Assembly: GCF_012939955.1 (NCBI RefSeq)
Contig: NZ_SPMY01000052.1
Location: 5,353 to 61,620, forward strand
Reading direction: 5' to 3'
Origin: Candidatus Accumulibacter phosphatis
GTDB lineage: Bacteria; Pseudomonadota; Gammaproteobacteria; Burkholderiales; Rhodocyclaceae
DNA: 56,268 nt
Of the stretch, positions 28,456 to 37,171 are shown one piece after another. The position numbers and the translations under genes are program-made. How positions within the stretch are numbered: the stretch's first letter is position 1; each line of letters opens with the position of its first letter. Below the pieces are notes generated by a model, which saw nothing but the letters and a program-made list of their open reading frames with translations, was not told the origin of the DNA and made no database searches.

Positions 28456-31400
28456 TGCCAGCGGCTTCCGAGGCGCCGCCAATGAGCTGCGTGGCGATGG
28501 CTGGCGAGCATTCCTTGAGTTTGGCGGCCACCTCGTCCAGAGTGCTCGCCGAGGTAGTGGCGAAGCAATAGTCGGCACGGTTGAAGTCGAGGGCGGTGCA
28601 CGCATCCATGACAAACGCTGGCCCGCCGGCGCTGATCTCGACGATGCCCAGGCGCCGCCCGGCGGGCAAATCCTGCAATCCCCGGCCAATCAGCTCGCGC
28701 AGCGCGTGGCCAATCTTCTGTTTACCGTTGCTTCCGAGTACCTGCCGCAACAGCGTTGCCAGCGACGACTCTTGCGGGCAGAGGTCGCGCAGCGTCCGCT
28801 GGCCGGCCAGGAGTTCGCCGAGATGCATCCCGACCAGCCCGACCGAATGCACGATCTGAAAATAGTCCGGATCGTCGGCGACCAGGCTGTTCCAGATATC
28901 CTGCGCTGAGGACTGGTCGCGCTGATCCGGCACGATCTTCCAGCCATCGGCGGTAGCGGCCAGAGAGCGATCGTCCTCGGCCAGCGACAGCAGTTGCGCC
29001 AGATACGGTTCGAGCTCCGGGGCGGCGGTCGCGCAGGCGCGGAGGGTATGCGCTGGCAGGCTCTGCCCATCGGGCGAAAGTGCTTGCAGGGCCAGCCGGC
29101 TGAAGCGGCTGCACAGACTGTCGAGCAGCGGATCGACCTCTTCCGAATAGCGGCGATGGCTTCCCTTCAGCGCCGCCCGTCTGACCAGATCAGAGAGCGC
29201 AGCCCTGACGCTGGCGTAAGCGATGCTCGGGCTGGCAGCGGGCGTCAGCGGGTGTGGCCTGGGGGTGGCGTGGTAAGCGAGACAGCGTAGTTGGTCGGCA
29301 GCATTGCGGCTCAGACGCACACTGCGGAAGCGGACGTCGCTGACGACGGCGATGGTGCTCCCATCGGCCGCGAAAATCGCGAACTCCGCTTGCAGCGAAC
29401 GTGCGCTCCGCCTGAGCAATGTCGCCCGCGCATGGCTCGGCCTGGCCAAGCCGCTGCGCACGGCGATGCGGCCCATGCGCACGGGCACGAAGGCCAGTCC
29501 CGCGTGGGTTTCGACGGCGTTTTTCAGCAGCTGGAAAATGAGTTGGAAAGCGCAATCCAGGAGCGCTGGATGGAGGTGGTGCGAGGCTAGTTGGCTGTCG
29601 ACGCTGGCCGCGATGCGATACACCGCCAGGACCGAGCTCCCTTGTACCCAGCCGTGCTCGATGCACTGGAAGGCCGGGCCATAGGCGATACCAACGGCGC
29701 GCGTCAGTGCCGCGTGGCTGCGGGCATCGAAATCCGGGGTCCGGCTGGGCAGGGCGGGCCCTCTCTCGCGCAGCAGGATGTCGTCGGTGTCGTGCAGCAA
29801 GCGTGCCGTCGTGTGCAAGGTCCAGGGATCGCTGGCGAGTTGCTCCCGGCTGCTAATGGTCAGACTGCCGTCCTGCGCATCGATCGTCGTGCGCACGCTT
29901 GTCGAGCGCTCGTCGCTGAGCAACAGCGGCGTGCGGATTTCGAGATTCTCGATGACCGCGACCGCGTCTGGATGCCACGCCGCAGCGGCCGCCAGAGCAA
30001 TCTCGGCGAAAGCGGAACCTGGGAAAACGGTGGCCTCACCAACGACATGGTCGGCGAGCACCGGATACAGTTGCGTATCGAGCTCATTTTCCCAGGTAAG
30101 TTCGTGCTGCGGCAGCGGATAGCCGAGCAGCGGGTGCAGCTTGCGCCGATAAATCAGTCCGCCCGATGCCGCAGTGACCGGATGCCAGTGGCGTTCTCGC
30201 TGCCAGGGATAGCTGGGTAGCTGCACGAAGCGACCCGGTTGCGGGAAGAACTGCTGCCAATCAGGGTCGCATCCGGCGATGATCGCCTGGCTGGCGGCAC
30301 CCCAGACGCTTTGTGGCGAGTCGTCGGCAGGGCGGACGGTGCCGATCACGCGGCCCTCGATCGCCCGTTCTTTCAGGCAGTCGTTGAGGTAGCTGCGCAG
30401 GATCGGATTGGGGCCGATTTCGACGAAGATGTTTGCGCCGTCGTCCAGGATGGCGTTGATCGCCGACTCGAAGAGAACCGGTTTGCGGATGTTCTGCCAC
30501 CAGTATTCGGCATCGAGCTGGCGGCCACTGAGCCGCTTGCCGCTGACCGTGGAGCAGAAGGGCAATTCACCTTCCCGTGGTTCGAGCTCTGCCAGTACGT
30601 CCTTGAGTTCGACTTCGATGCCGTCCATGGCCGCGCTGTGAAACGCGTAATCGAGGTCCAGTCGCTTGTAAAAGAGGTTTCGCCCTTCCAGGGCAGCTTC
30701 CAGAATGGTGAGCTGCTCGGGGTCACCGGCGATGGTCACGCCGCGCGCGCTGTTGACACCGGCGATGGCGAGCCGCGCTGCGAGGCCCAATTCGGCGAGC
30801 AGGGCCTGGGCGGCCTCTTGCCCGAGGGCGATGGCGCACATCTGTCCCTGGCCCTTGGTCGTTCCCTGCAGGCGGCTGCGCTGGTAGATGACGTGCACGG
30901 CTTCGGCGAGGCTCAGCGCGCCTGATGCCCAGGCGGCAGCGACTTCACCGACACTGTGGCCGGCGACGACGGTCGGCGCGAGTCCGCGCTGGGTGAGCAT
31001 GCGCGTGATTCCCACCTGCATGGCGAACAGCACTGGCTGGGCGATTTCAGTCCGCTCGTAGCGGTTTTCTTCGCCGTTGACGCCGGCAAGTTCGTCTTCC
31101 AGCGAATAGTCCGCATGACGACGGAAGAAGGCGTCGACCTCGCGGACCGCGGCGCGGAACACGGGTTCTTCGCCCAGCAGGCGCTTGCCCATACCCGCCC
31201 ACTGCGAGCCGTTTCCCGTGTAGATGAAGGCCAGGCCCACCGGCTTCGCCAAGCTGCTGCCGGTCTCCAGCGTAGCTGCTGCTGTGCTCGCGCTCACCGT
31301 GTGCGCTGGCGTCGCCGTGGTGATCTCCTTCCTTCCCTCGGCGAAGTCCAGCAAAGCCTCGGCGATGGTCGTCGCGTCCTGGCCGAAAACGAGGGCCTGC

Positions 31401-32863
31401 TGCGGGTGCCGCTCACGACGGAACGCCGCGCTATAGGCAAGGTCGTAGAGCGCGTGTTCCGGCTGTTCTGTCAGGAAAGCGGCGAGCTCGCGTGCCGCTG
31501 CCTGCAGCGCCGCGCTGTCCCGTGCCGAGACGATCAGCGGTAGCAGGCCTGCGGCCGATGTTTGCGGGGTCTTGGCGTCGGCCGGCTGATGGCTTTCGAG
31601 AATGACGTGCGCGTTCGATCCGCCAAAACCGAAGGAGTTGACGCCGATGATCAACTTGCCGGACTGCTTCAGCGCAAGCGGCCTGGTGACCACTTCGATG
31701 TTCCACTCGGCAAGCTTGATGTGCGGATTGGGGGTTTCGACGCCGATGGTCGCCGGGACCACTCGATGCTTGATGCAGTGCAGGGCTTTGACCAGGCCGG
31801 CAACGCCGGAGGCGGTTTCAAGATGGCCCAGATTGCTCTTCACCGAGCCGATCGGCAGTGGCTTGCCGAGGGCGCGGCGCTTGCCCAGGGCCTCGCCGAT
31901 GGCCAGGGACTCAATCGGGTCGCCGACCGCCGTGCCGGTGCCATGCGCTTCGAGGTAATCAATCGCCTGCGGATCAATGCCCGCCTGCGCGTAGATCTGT
32001 TCGAGCAGCGCTGCCTGTACGCGTGGGTTGGGAACCGTCAGGCCCGATTTGCGGCCATCGGTATTGACCGCCGAGCCGGCCACGACGGCCAGGATCGGGT
32101 CGCCATCGGCGAGCGCCTGATCATAGTCCTTGAGAAAGAAGACGCCGCCGCCTTCCGAACGCACGTAACCGTCGCCGGAAGCATCGAAGACGCTGCAGCG
32201 GCCGCGCGGGGAAAGCATCGTGGCCTTGGCAAAAACAAGGAAGCCGTAGGGATGGAGATGCAGGCTGATGCCGCCGGCAAGCGCCTGCGTGCTTTCCCCG
32301 GAAAGAATCGAGCGACAGGCCTGGTGGAAGGCGACCATCGACGACGAGCAGGCGGTGTCGATGGCCATGCTCGGCCCGCGCAGATCGAAGACGTAGGAGA
32401 TACGGTTGGCGGCAATGCTGGCGGTGTTGCCGGTGGCCGTCATCGAGTCGATGACGGCGAGATCGTCAGCCAGGCGATAGGAGTAGTCCGCGCTGGCGAT
32501 TCCGATGTAGACGCCGCAACGGCTAGCGCGCAAGGAGGAGGGCTTGATTCCCGAGTTCTCGATCGCTTCCCAGCTCATTTCGAGCAGCAAGCGTTGCTGC
32601 GGGTCCATCAGCGCGGCTTCGCGCGGCGAAATGCCAAAGAAGGACGCGTCGAAAGTCGCGATGTCGCCCAATGAGCCGGCGGCAAAGGTGTAGCTGGTCC
32701 CCGGATGGTTGCGGCGCGGATGCAGGAAGCTGTCCTGCGCCCAACGCCCGGGATCGACCTCGCTTACCAGGTCGCGACAGTCGAGCAGGTCTTGCCAGTA
32801 CTGGCTGGTGCTTGTACCCGGCATTCGGAAGGAATAGCCGGTGATGGCCACGCGCCCGGTCAT
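28406..32863 (-). CDS. type I PKS, N-terminal half (KS-AT-DH-psiMT)
   Basis: In 1485 residues it carries a ketosynthase with Cys172 in DTACSSS, His307 in EAHGTGT and His347 in NLGHLE. An acyltransferase follows with Ser637 in GHSVGE, then a dehydratase with the His in LADHVVGEATVFPG, then a methyltransferase-like region. In the last, motif I (IVEISAGGPAF) has lost the glycine-rich SAM loop, so it is probably inactive. The frame ends shortly after the poly-G run at 28442-28448. It begins MTGRVAITGYSFRMPG without a loading domain. The expected product is a fully reduced fatty-acyl chain used by the adjacent oxoamine synthase. Confidence 0.92.
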   Translation of the reverse strand: MTGRVAITGYSFRMPGTSTSQYWQDLLDCRDLVSEVDPGRWAQDSFLHPRRNHPGTSYTFAAGSLGDIATFDASFFGISPREAALMDPQQRLLLEMSWEAIENSGIKPSSLRASRCGVYIGIASADYSYRLADDLAVIDSMTATGNTASIAANRISYVFDLRGPSMAIDTACSSSMVAFHQACRSILSGESTQALAGGISLHLHPYGFLVFAKATMLSPRGRCSVFDASGDGYVRSEGGGVFFLKDYDQALADGDPILAVVAGSAVNTDGRKSGLTVPNPRVQAALLEQIYAQAGIDPQAIDYLEAHGTGTAVGDPIESLAIGEALGKRRALGKPLPIGSVKSNLGHLETASGVAGLVKALHCIKHRVVPATIGVETPNPHIKLAEWNIEVVTRPLALKQSGKLIIGVNSFGFGGSNAHVILESHQPADAKTPQTSAAGLLPLIVSARDSAALQAAARELAAFLTEQPEHALYDLAYSAAFRRERHPQQALVFGQDATTIAEALLDFAEGRKEITTATPAHTVSASTAAATLETGSSLAKPVGLAFIYTGNGSQWAGMGKRLLGEEPVFRAAVREVDAFFRRHADYSLEDELAGVNGEENRYERTEIAQPVLFAMQVGITRMLTQRGLAPTVVAGHSVGEVAAAWASGALSLAEAVHVIYQRSRLQGTTKGQGQMCAIALGQEAAQALLAELGLAARLAIAGVNSARGVTIAGDPEQLTILEAALEGRNLFYKRLDLDYAFHSAAMDGIEVELKDVLAELEPREGELPFCSTVSGKRLSGRQLDAEYWWQNIRKPVLFESAINAILDDGANIFVEIGPNPILRSYLNDCLKERAIEGRVIGTVRPADDSPQSVWGAASQAIIAGCDPDWQQFFPQPGRFVQLPSYPWQRERHWHPVTAASGGLIYRRKLHPLLGYPLPQHELTWENELDTQLYPVLADHVVGEATVFPGSAFAEIALAAAAAWHPDAVAVIENLEIRTPLLLSDERSTSVRTTIDAQDGSLTISSREQLASDPWTLHTTARLLHDTDDILLRERGPALPSRTPDFDARSHAALTRAVGIAYGPAFQCIEHGWVQGSSVLAVYRIAASVDSQLASHHLHPALLDCAFQLIFQLLKNAVETHAGLAFVPVRMGRIAVRSGLARPSHARATLLRRSARSLQAEFAIFAADGSTIAVVSDVRFRSVRLSRNAADQLRCLAYHATPRPHPLTPAASPSIAYASVRAALSDLVRRAALKGSHRRYSEEVDPLLDSLCSRFSRLALQALSPDGQSLPAHTLRACATAAPELEPYLAQLLSLAEDDRSLAATADGWKIVPDQRDQSSAQDIWNSLVADDPDYFQIVHSVGLVGMHLGELLAGQRTLRDLCPQESSLATLLRQVLGSNGKQKIGHALRELIGRGLQDLPAGRRLGIVEISAGGPAFVMDACTALDFNRADYCFATTSASTLDEVAAKLKECSPAIATQLIGGASEAAGNGTGGSRKLRTGHRRA

Positions 32864-33255
32864 TGGTGGTCTCTTCTCCGTTGCTGTCGGCGATGCCCGA
32901 AGTGCCCATTCTGGCCGCTCCGAGAGTCGGGGTGGGGACGGTCAGTGCTGGCGAGCTTCACACGCCCGGTTTGCCGGCAGAAGCGCCATACGCTCGGGGT
33001 GACCGGAGGACGGGCGCGAGCGACGAAGGCGTGCGGCGCTTCTCGGCAGAGTCGGAAATCCGGCCATGAGCGTTACCGCCATGACTTCCCGTATAAGCGT
33101 GAGGTGCGAAAGCGAAACCAAGTCCCGGCAAAGGAGTTGTCCGTAGTCAAGTTCCGTGCCTTCTGTTTGTCGCTGTGCCGAAGGCGGTGCCGCGAAAGGA
33201 GACGAGAATTGGCGACAAGTAACGATTCCCTGCTGGTTTCGACGTTTCGAGTTTT
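32864..33255. other. leader of the PKS operon, no gene seen
   Basis: About 390 bases between the PKS start and the tRNA cluster. It must hold the PKS promoter on the minus strand. A readable -10/-35 pair, operator or small gene was not identified. Confidence 0.4.
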
Positions 33256-33332
33256 TGGGGCGATGTACGGGGCTCGAACCCGTGACCACTGGAATCACAA
33301 TCCAGTGCTCTACCAACTGAGCTAACACCGCC
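33256..33332 (-). tRNA. tRNA-His (GTG)
   Basis: Cloverleaf on the minus strand with anticodon loop TTGTGAT. The extra G-1 is encoded and pairs with discriminator C73, the identity element for tRNA-His. CCA is encoded at 33258-33256. The T arm is GGTTCGAGCC. Last of three clustered tRNAs read in the order Pro, Arg, His. Confidence 0.96.
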
Positions 33333-33339
33333 ACTGATC

Positions 33340-33416
33340 TGGCGCGCCCGGCGAGACTCGAACTCACGACCCCCGGCTTAGAAGGCCGGTGCTCTATCCG
33401 GTTGAGCTACGGGCGC
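33340..33416 (-). tRNA. tRNA-Arg (TCT)
   Basis: The cloverleaf begins GCGCCCGTAGCTC, has anticodon loop CTTCTAA (TCT) and T arm AGTTCGAGTC, and ends in an encoded CCA. It lies seven bases upstream of tRNA-His in the same transcript. Confidence 0.96.
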
Positions 33417-33479
33417 CTGTACGAGGGTTCCTTTGCAGGACTTCCCGCGGGTACTGCCTTTTTTTGACACATGTACCAC

Positions 33480-33556
33480 TGGTCGGGGCGGTGGGATTCG
33501 AACTCACGACCCTCTGCTCCCAAAGCAGATGCGCTACCAGGCTGCGCTACGCCCCG
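33480..33556 (-). tRNA. tRNA-Pro (TGG)
   Basis: The cloverleaf begins CGGGGCGTAGCGCAG, has anticodon loop TTTGGGA (TGG) and T arm AGTTCGAATC, and ends in an encoded CCA. First gene of the tRNA cluster. Confidence 0.96.
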
Positions 33557-33887
33557 AGGAAGCGCGCATTCTACAAGCTGACATCACGGCGGTCAATGAG
33601 GTCCGGCATGAATTTGATGACTATGCAAGCCGCCAGGATTTTCGGCGTTCAGGCGCAGGATCTGTGCTGCTGGCTTTTCTCCTGGGCAGGTCGGCGTGGG
33701 CTTTGACAGTGCCCAGTTGGCGAAGATGATTTCGGCGAAGAGGCGGTCAGAACTTGACCCCGCTTCCCGGCTGCGGTATATCCCTGAAGCGGTGTCGATC
33801 GATGGGTGTTCAGCGCGAGCACCCTCTCTTTACTGGTGTGCCGGCAGACGGCGACCTATGAAAACTGAGAAACCTTGGGGAGCGGCA
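33557..33887. other. divergent region between tRNA-Pro and ETF-QO gene
   Basis: This stretch holds the tRNA cluster promoter on minus and the ETF-QO promoter on plus. The ETF-QO frame stays open through it back to 33696, but the sequence lacks family similarity before the chosen start. No other gene was seen. Confidence 0.4.
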
Positions 33888-35528
33888 ATGGAACGTGAAG
33901 CGATGGAGTATGACGTAGTGATTGTCGGTGCGGGGCCGGCAGGCTTGAGTGCGGCGATTCGTCTCAAGCAGCTCAATTCCGAGCTGTCGGTCATGGTGCT
34001 GGAGAAAGGCTCGGAGGTCGGTGCGCACATCCTCTCCGGCGCCCTGTTCGAGAGCCGCGCGCTTGACGAATTGCTACCCGACTGGCAGGCCCTGGGTGCG
34101 CCGCTGCAGACCCCGGTCAGCGAAGATCAGGTGTATCTGTATCGCAGTGCAACCGCGGCCGTCAAGCTGCCCGCGTTTGCCGTGCCGGCACCGATGCACA
34201 ACACCGGCAATTACATCATCAGCCTGGGCAGCCTGTGCCGTTGGCTGGGCGAACAGGCGGAAGCCCTGGGCGTCGAGATCTTCCCGGGTTTCGCAGCTGC
34301 CGAGTTGCTCTATCACGACGACGCCTCGGTGAAGGGTGTGGCCACCGGTGATCTGGGACGTGACAAGCATGGCGAGCCAAAGGACAATTTCCAGCCGGGC
34401 CTCGAACTGCACGCCAAGTACACGCTGTTCGCCGAAGGCGCGCGCGGACAGTTGGGCAAGGAACTGATCGCCAGATTCGATTTGGCGGCTGGCGCTACCG
34501 CCCAACACTACGGTCTCGGGATCAAGGAACTGTGGGAGATCGAAGCGGCGAAACACCAGGCTGGCCTGGTCGTACATGGCGCTGGCTGGCCGCTTAGCGA
34601 ACATGGCGCTACCGGCGGCTCCTTCCTCTATCACCTGGCCGACAATCAGGTCGCCGTGGGGCTGATCGCCGATCTCAACTACGCCAATCCCTATCTATCG
34701 CCGTTCGAGGAATTTCAGCGTTTCAAGTCGCAGGCTCAGATCAAGAAGTATCTGGAAGGCGGCAAACGCTTGTGCTACGGGGCGCGCGCCATCACCAAGG
34801 GGGGGCTCAACAGCCTGCCCAAGCAGAGTTTCCCTGGCGGGCTGTTGATCGGCTGTGACGCCGGGACGCTGAATTTCGCCAAGATCAAGGGTATTCATAC
34901 AGCCATGAAGTCGGCCATGCTGGCCGCCGAAACCGTGCACACCGCGCTGCAGGCGGACCCTGAAGGGCGCAGTGATCTGGTCGCCTACGAGCAGAACTTC
35001 AAGGCTTCCTGGTTGTACGCCGAACTCCACCAGGCGCGCAATTTCGGGCCGGCGCTGCACAAGTTCGGCACTTTTGCCGGCGGTGCCTTCAACTGGATTG
35101 AGCACAATCTCTTTGGCGGTCGCATGTTCTTCACCCTCAAGGACGAAAGCAGCGACCACGAACAATTACAGCCCGCGGCGAGTCATCAGCCGATCCAGTA
35201 CGCGCGGCCAGACGGCGTCTTGAGCTTCGATCGCCTGTCGTCGGTATTCATTTCCAATACGGCGCACGAGGAGGAGCAACCGGTTCATCTGCAGTTGCTC
35301 GACAGCAGCAAGGCGATTTCTGTCAACTTCAATGAATACGCTTCGCCCGAGCAGCGTTATTGCCCGGCGGGGGTCTATGAAATCGTCGAAGAGGCCGCCG
35401 GCCCGCGTTTGCAGATCAATGCCTCGAACTGCGTTCACTGCAAGACCTGCGACATCAAGGATCCGACCCAGAACATCCGTTGGGTAGCGCCCGAGGGAGG
35501 CGGTGGGCCGAACTATCCGAACATGTAA
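33888..35528 (+). CDS. electron transfer flavoprotein-ubiquinone oxidoreductase
   Basis: A 546-residue ETF-QO, typical in length. The FAD motif VVIVGAGPAGLSAAIRLKQ is at the N-terminus, with ADGARGQLGK-type and GCDAGTLNFAKIKGIHTAMK blocks in the middle. A C-terminal 4Fe-4S ferredoxin domain has the cysteines of YCPAGVYE and ASNCVHCKTCDIKDP. It passes electrons from acyl-CoA dehydrogenases via ETF to membrane ubiquinone. The ATG at 33888 has GGGGAG five bases upstream; earlier in-frame ATGs at 33858 and 33696 are less likely. Monocistronic. Confidence 0.95.
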   Translation: MEREAMEYDVVIVGAGPAGLSAAIRLKQLNSELSVMVLEKGSEVGAHILSGALFESRALDELLPDWQALGAPLQTPVSEDQVYLYRSATAAVKLPAFAVPAPMHNTGNYIISLGSLCRWLGEQAEALGVEIFPGFAAAELLYHDDASVKGVATGDLGRDKHGEPKDNFQPGLELHAKYTLFAEGARGQLGKELIARFDLAAGATAQHYGLGIKELWEIEAAKHQAGLVVHGAGWPLSEHGATGGSFLYHLADNQVAVGLIADLNYANPYLSPFEEFQRFKSQAQIKKYLEGGKRLCYGARAITKGGLNSLPKQSFPGGLLIGCDAGTLNFAKIKGIHTAMKSAMLAAETVHTALQADPEGRSDLVAYEQNFKASWLYAELHQARNFGPALHKFGTFAGGAFNWIEHNLFGGRMFFTLKDESSDHEQLQPAASHQPIQYARPDGVLSFDRLSSVFISNTAHEEEQPVHLQLLDSSKAISVNFNEYASPEQRYCPAGVYEIVEEAAGPRLQINASNCVHCKTCDIKDPTQNIRWVAPEGGGGPNYPNM

Positions 35529-35554
35529 GCGCTCCGTGCTCTGGTTGCTGCCAA

Positions 35555-36673
35555 TCAGCTCGCTGGCAAGCGCTGCTGCGCGAGTGCCCAGGCAACATGC
35601 TCTCGCAGCAGCAGCGAGGGGTCGTCCTGCCGCGAGCACAGCGCCGCGATGATGGCCGGCGAGCGGGGTGCGTTGCCAAGGGCGACGGCGATATTGCGCA
35701 GCCAGCGCAGGTGGCCGATGCGGCGGATCGGGCTGCCGGCCAGGCGGCTGTTGAAGTCCTCCTCGCTCCAGGCGAAGAGGGTCGTCAACGGCGTCGCGTC
35801 AAGACCGTTGCGCACCGCGAAGTCGGGGTCCCCGATCTGCGCGAAGCGATTCCAGGGGCAGCACAGCTGACAGTCGTCGCAGCCGTAGATGCGCGTGCCG
35901 ATCAGTGGTCGCAGGGCCGCCGGGATGGCGCCGTGCAGCTCGATCGTCAGATACGAAATGCATAGCCGGGCGTCCACTTCGTAGGGGGCGACGATGGCTG
36001 CGGTCGGGCAGGCGTCGAGGCAGCGACGGCAGTCGCCGCAATGGTCGGCGATCGGCGTATCGGCGGGCAGCGGCAGGGTGCTGTAGATCTCGCCGAGGAA
36101 ATGCCAGGACCCCTCGCGGGTCAGCGACAGCGTGTGTTTGCCGCGCCAGGCGATGCCTGCCTGTCGGGCGAAGTCGGTTTCCATGACCGGTGCCGAATCG
36201 GAAAAAACGCGGCAGGCAAAGGGCTCTGCCAAGTCCAGTGTCGCCACCTCCTGGCGGAGACGATCGGCGAGTTTCTGCAGCCGCTGGCGGACGGTCTTGT
36301 GATAGTCGCGGCCGAGTGCGTAGCGCGAGATGTAGGCCAGTTCGGCATCGTCGAGCACCTGCTGTGCATCAACAGCCGCGGGCCAGTAAGCCAGCCGTAC
36401 CGAAATGACCGACAGGGCGCCCGGCAGGAGCAACGGTGGCGCCGCGCGCAGCGCCGCATGTTTGGCCATATAATCCATTTCGCCGTGCCGGCCCAGCGCA
36501 AGCCAGCGCATCAGCCACGGCGCTGCGGCTGATACATCGGCCCTGGCGATGCCGATCGCGGCAAAGCCCAGTTCCTGACCCCAGTTCTTGATTTTTTTCG
36601 CTACTGCGGCGTAAGCGCCTTGGCCATCGGCCAGGCCGCTGGCGGCGCCTGTTTGGGAGTTCACTTCTTGCAT
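35555..36673 (-). CDS. queG: epoxyqueuosine reductase QueG
   Basis: A 372-residue cobalamin-dependent, iron-sulfur QueG. It catalyses the last step of queuosine synthesis in tRNA. Signatures are GFAAIGIARADV at the N-terminus, HGEMDYMAKHAALR and YALGRDYHKTVRQRLQKLAD. Two 4Fe-4S clusters are given by CGDCRRCLDACPTAAI and CDDCQLCCPWNRFAQ. A C-terminal HEAT-like tail carries RRIGHLRWLRNIAVALGN. The start at 36673 overlaps the divergent tsaE start region by six bases. A seven-base T run near 36590 is in frame. Confidence 0.95.
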   Translation of the reverse strand: MQEVNSQTGAASGLADGQGAYAAVAKKIKNWGQELGFAAIGIARADVSAAAPWLMRWLALGRHGEMDYMAKHAALRAAPPLLLPGALSVISVRLAYWPAAVDAQQVLDDAELAYISRYALGRDYHKTVRQRLQKLADRLRQEVATLDLAEPFACRVFSDSAPVMETDFARQAGIAWRGKHTLSLTREGSWHFLGEIYSTLPLPADTPIADHCGDCRRCLDACPTAAIVAPYEVDARLCISYLTIELHGAIPAALRPLIGTRIYGCDDCQLCCPWNRFAQIGDPDFAVRNGLDATPLTTLFAWSEEDFNSRLAGSPIRRIGHLRWLRNIAVALGNAPRSPAIIAALCSRQDDPSLLLREHVAWALAQQRLPAS

Positions 36674-37171
36674 AGCAGCGATGATAACCAGTCGGCAGTC
36701 CGTCTGCATCTCTCAGACGAGGCCGCGACCGCCGAGCTTGGCCACCAACTGGCGCCCCTGCTCGCTCCGGGGATGGTGGTCTGGCTCGACGGCGACCTTG
36801 GCGCCGGGAAGACTTCACTGGTGCGCGCCATGTTGCGCGCGCTCGGCCATGTCGGTCCGGTAAAAAGCCCCACCTACACATTGGTTGAAATTTATGTGAT
36901 TTCGAGGATATACTGGTATCACTTTGATTTCTATCGGTTCAACTTTCCAGAAGAGTTCGTTGATGCAGGGCTTGGCGAATATTTCCGAGACGATGCCGTT
37001 TGCTTGGTTGAGTGGCCCGAAAAGGCTGCCGGGCAGGTACCTGCGGCTGACATCGTCCTTATGTTCCATATCTGCGGGAACGGTCGGATGCTGGACGTCG
37101 TTGCGAGTACCGAGGAGGGACAAAAATGTTTGAACGCGCTGAAGAGAGGTTGGCAGGACGCCGGAGACTGA
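36668..37171 (+). CDS. tsaE: tRNA t6A ATPase subunit TsaE
   Basis: A 167-residue TsaE (YjeE) P-loop protein needed for threonylcarbamoyladenosine in tRNA. The Walker A is WLDGDLGAGKTSLVRAMLRALG, then the switch KSPTYTLVEIY and YHFDFYR, with the Walker B-like CLVEWPEKA. GGAG lies eight bases before a TTG at 36668, the best start. It overlaps the divergent queG start by six bases and the downstream amidase by 46. Local base composition from about 36880 to 37130 is more AT-rich than the neighbours. Confidence 0.9.
   Translation: MHSSDDNQSAVRLHLSDEAATAELGHQLAPLLAPGMVVWLDGDLGAGKTSLVRAMLRALGHVGPVKSPTYTLVEIYVISRIYWYHFDFYRFNFPEEFVDAGLGEYFRDDAVCLVEWPEKAAGQVPAADIVLMFHICGNGRMLDVVASTEEGQKCLNALKRGWQDAGD

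Noticed and set aside
25144..32863. Two independent PKS genes
   Set aside because: The domains form one complete module when one base of the C7 run is removed, and the break lies inside a domain.
33696..33887. N-terminal extension of ETF-QO
   Set aside because: Residues before MEREAMEYDVV have no FAD-domain similarity; the ribosome binding site supports 33888.
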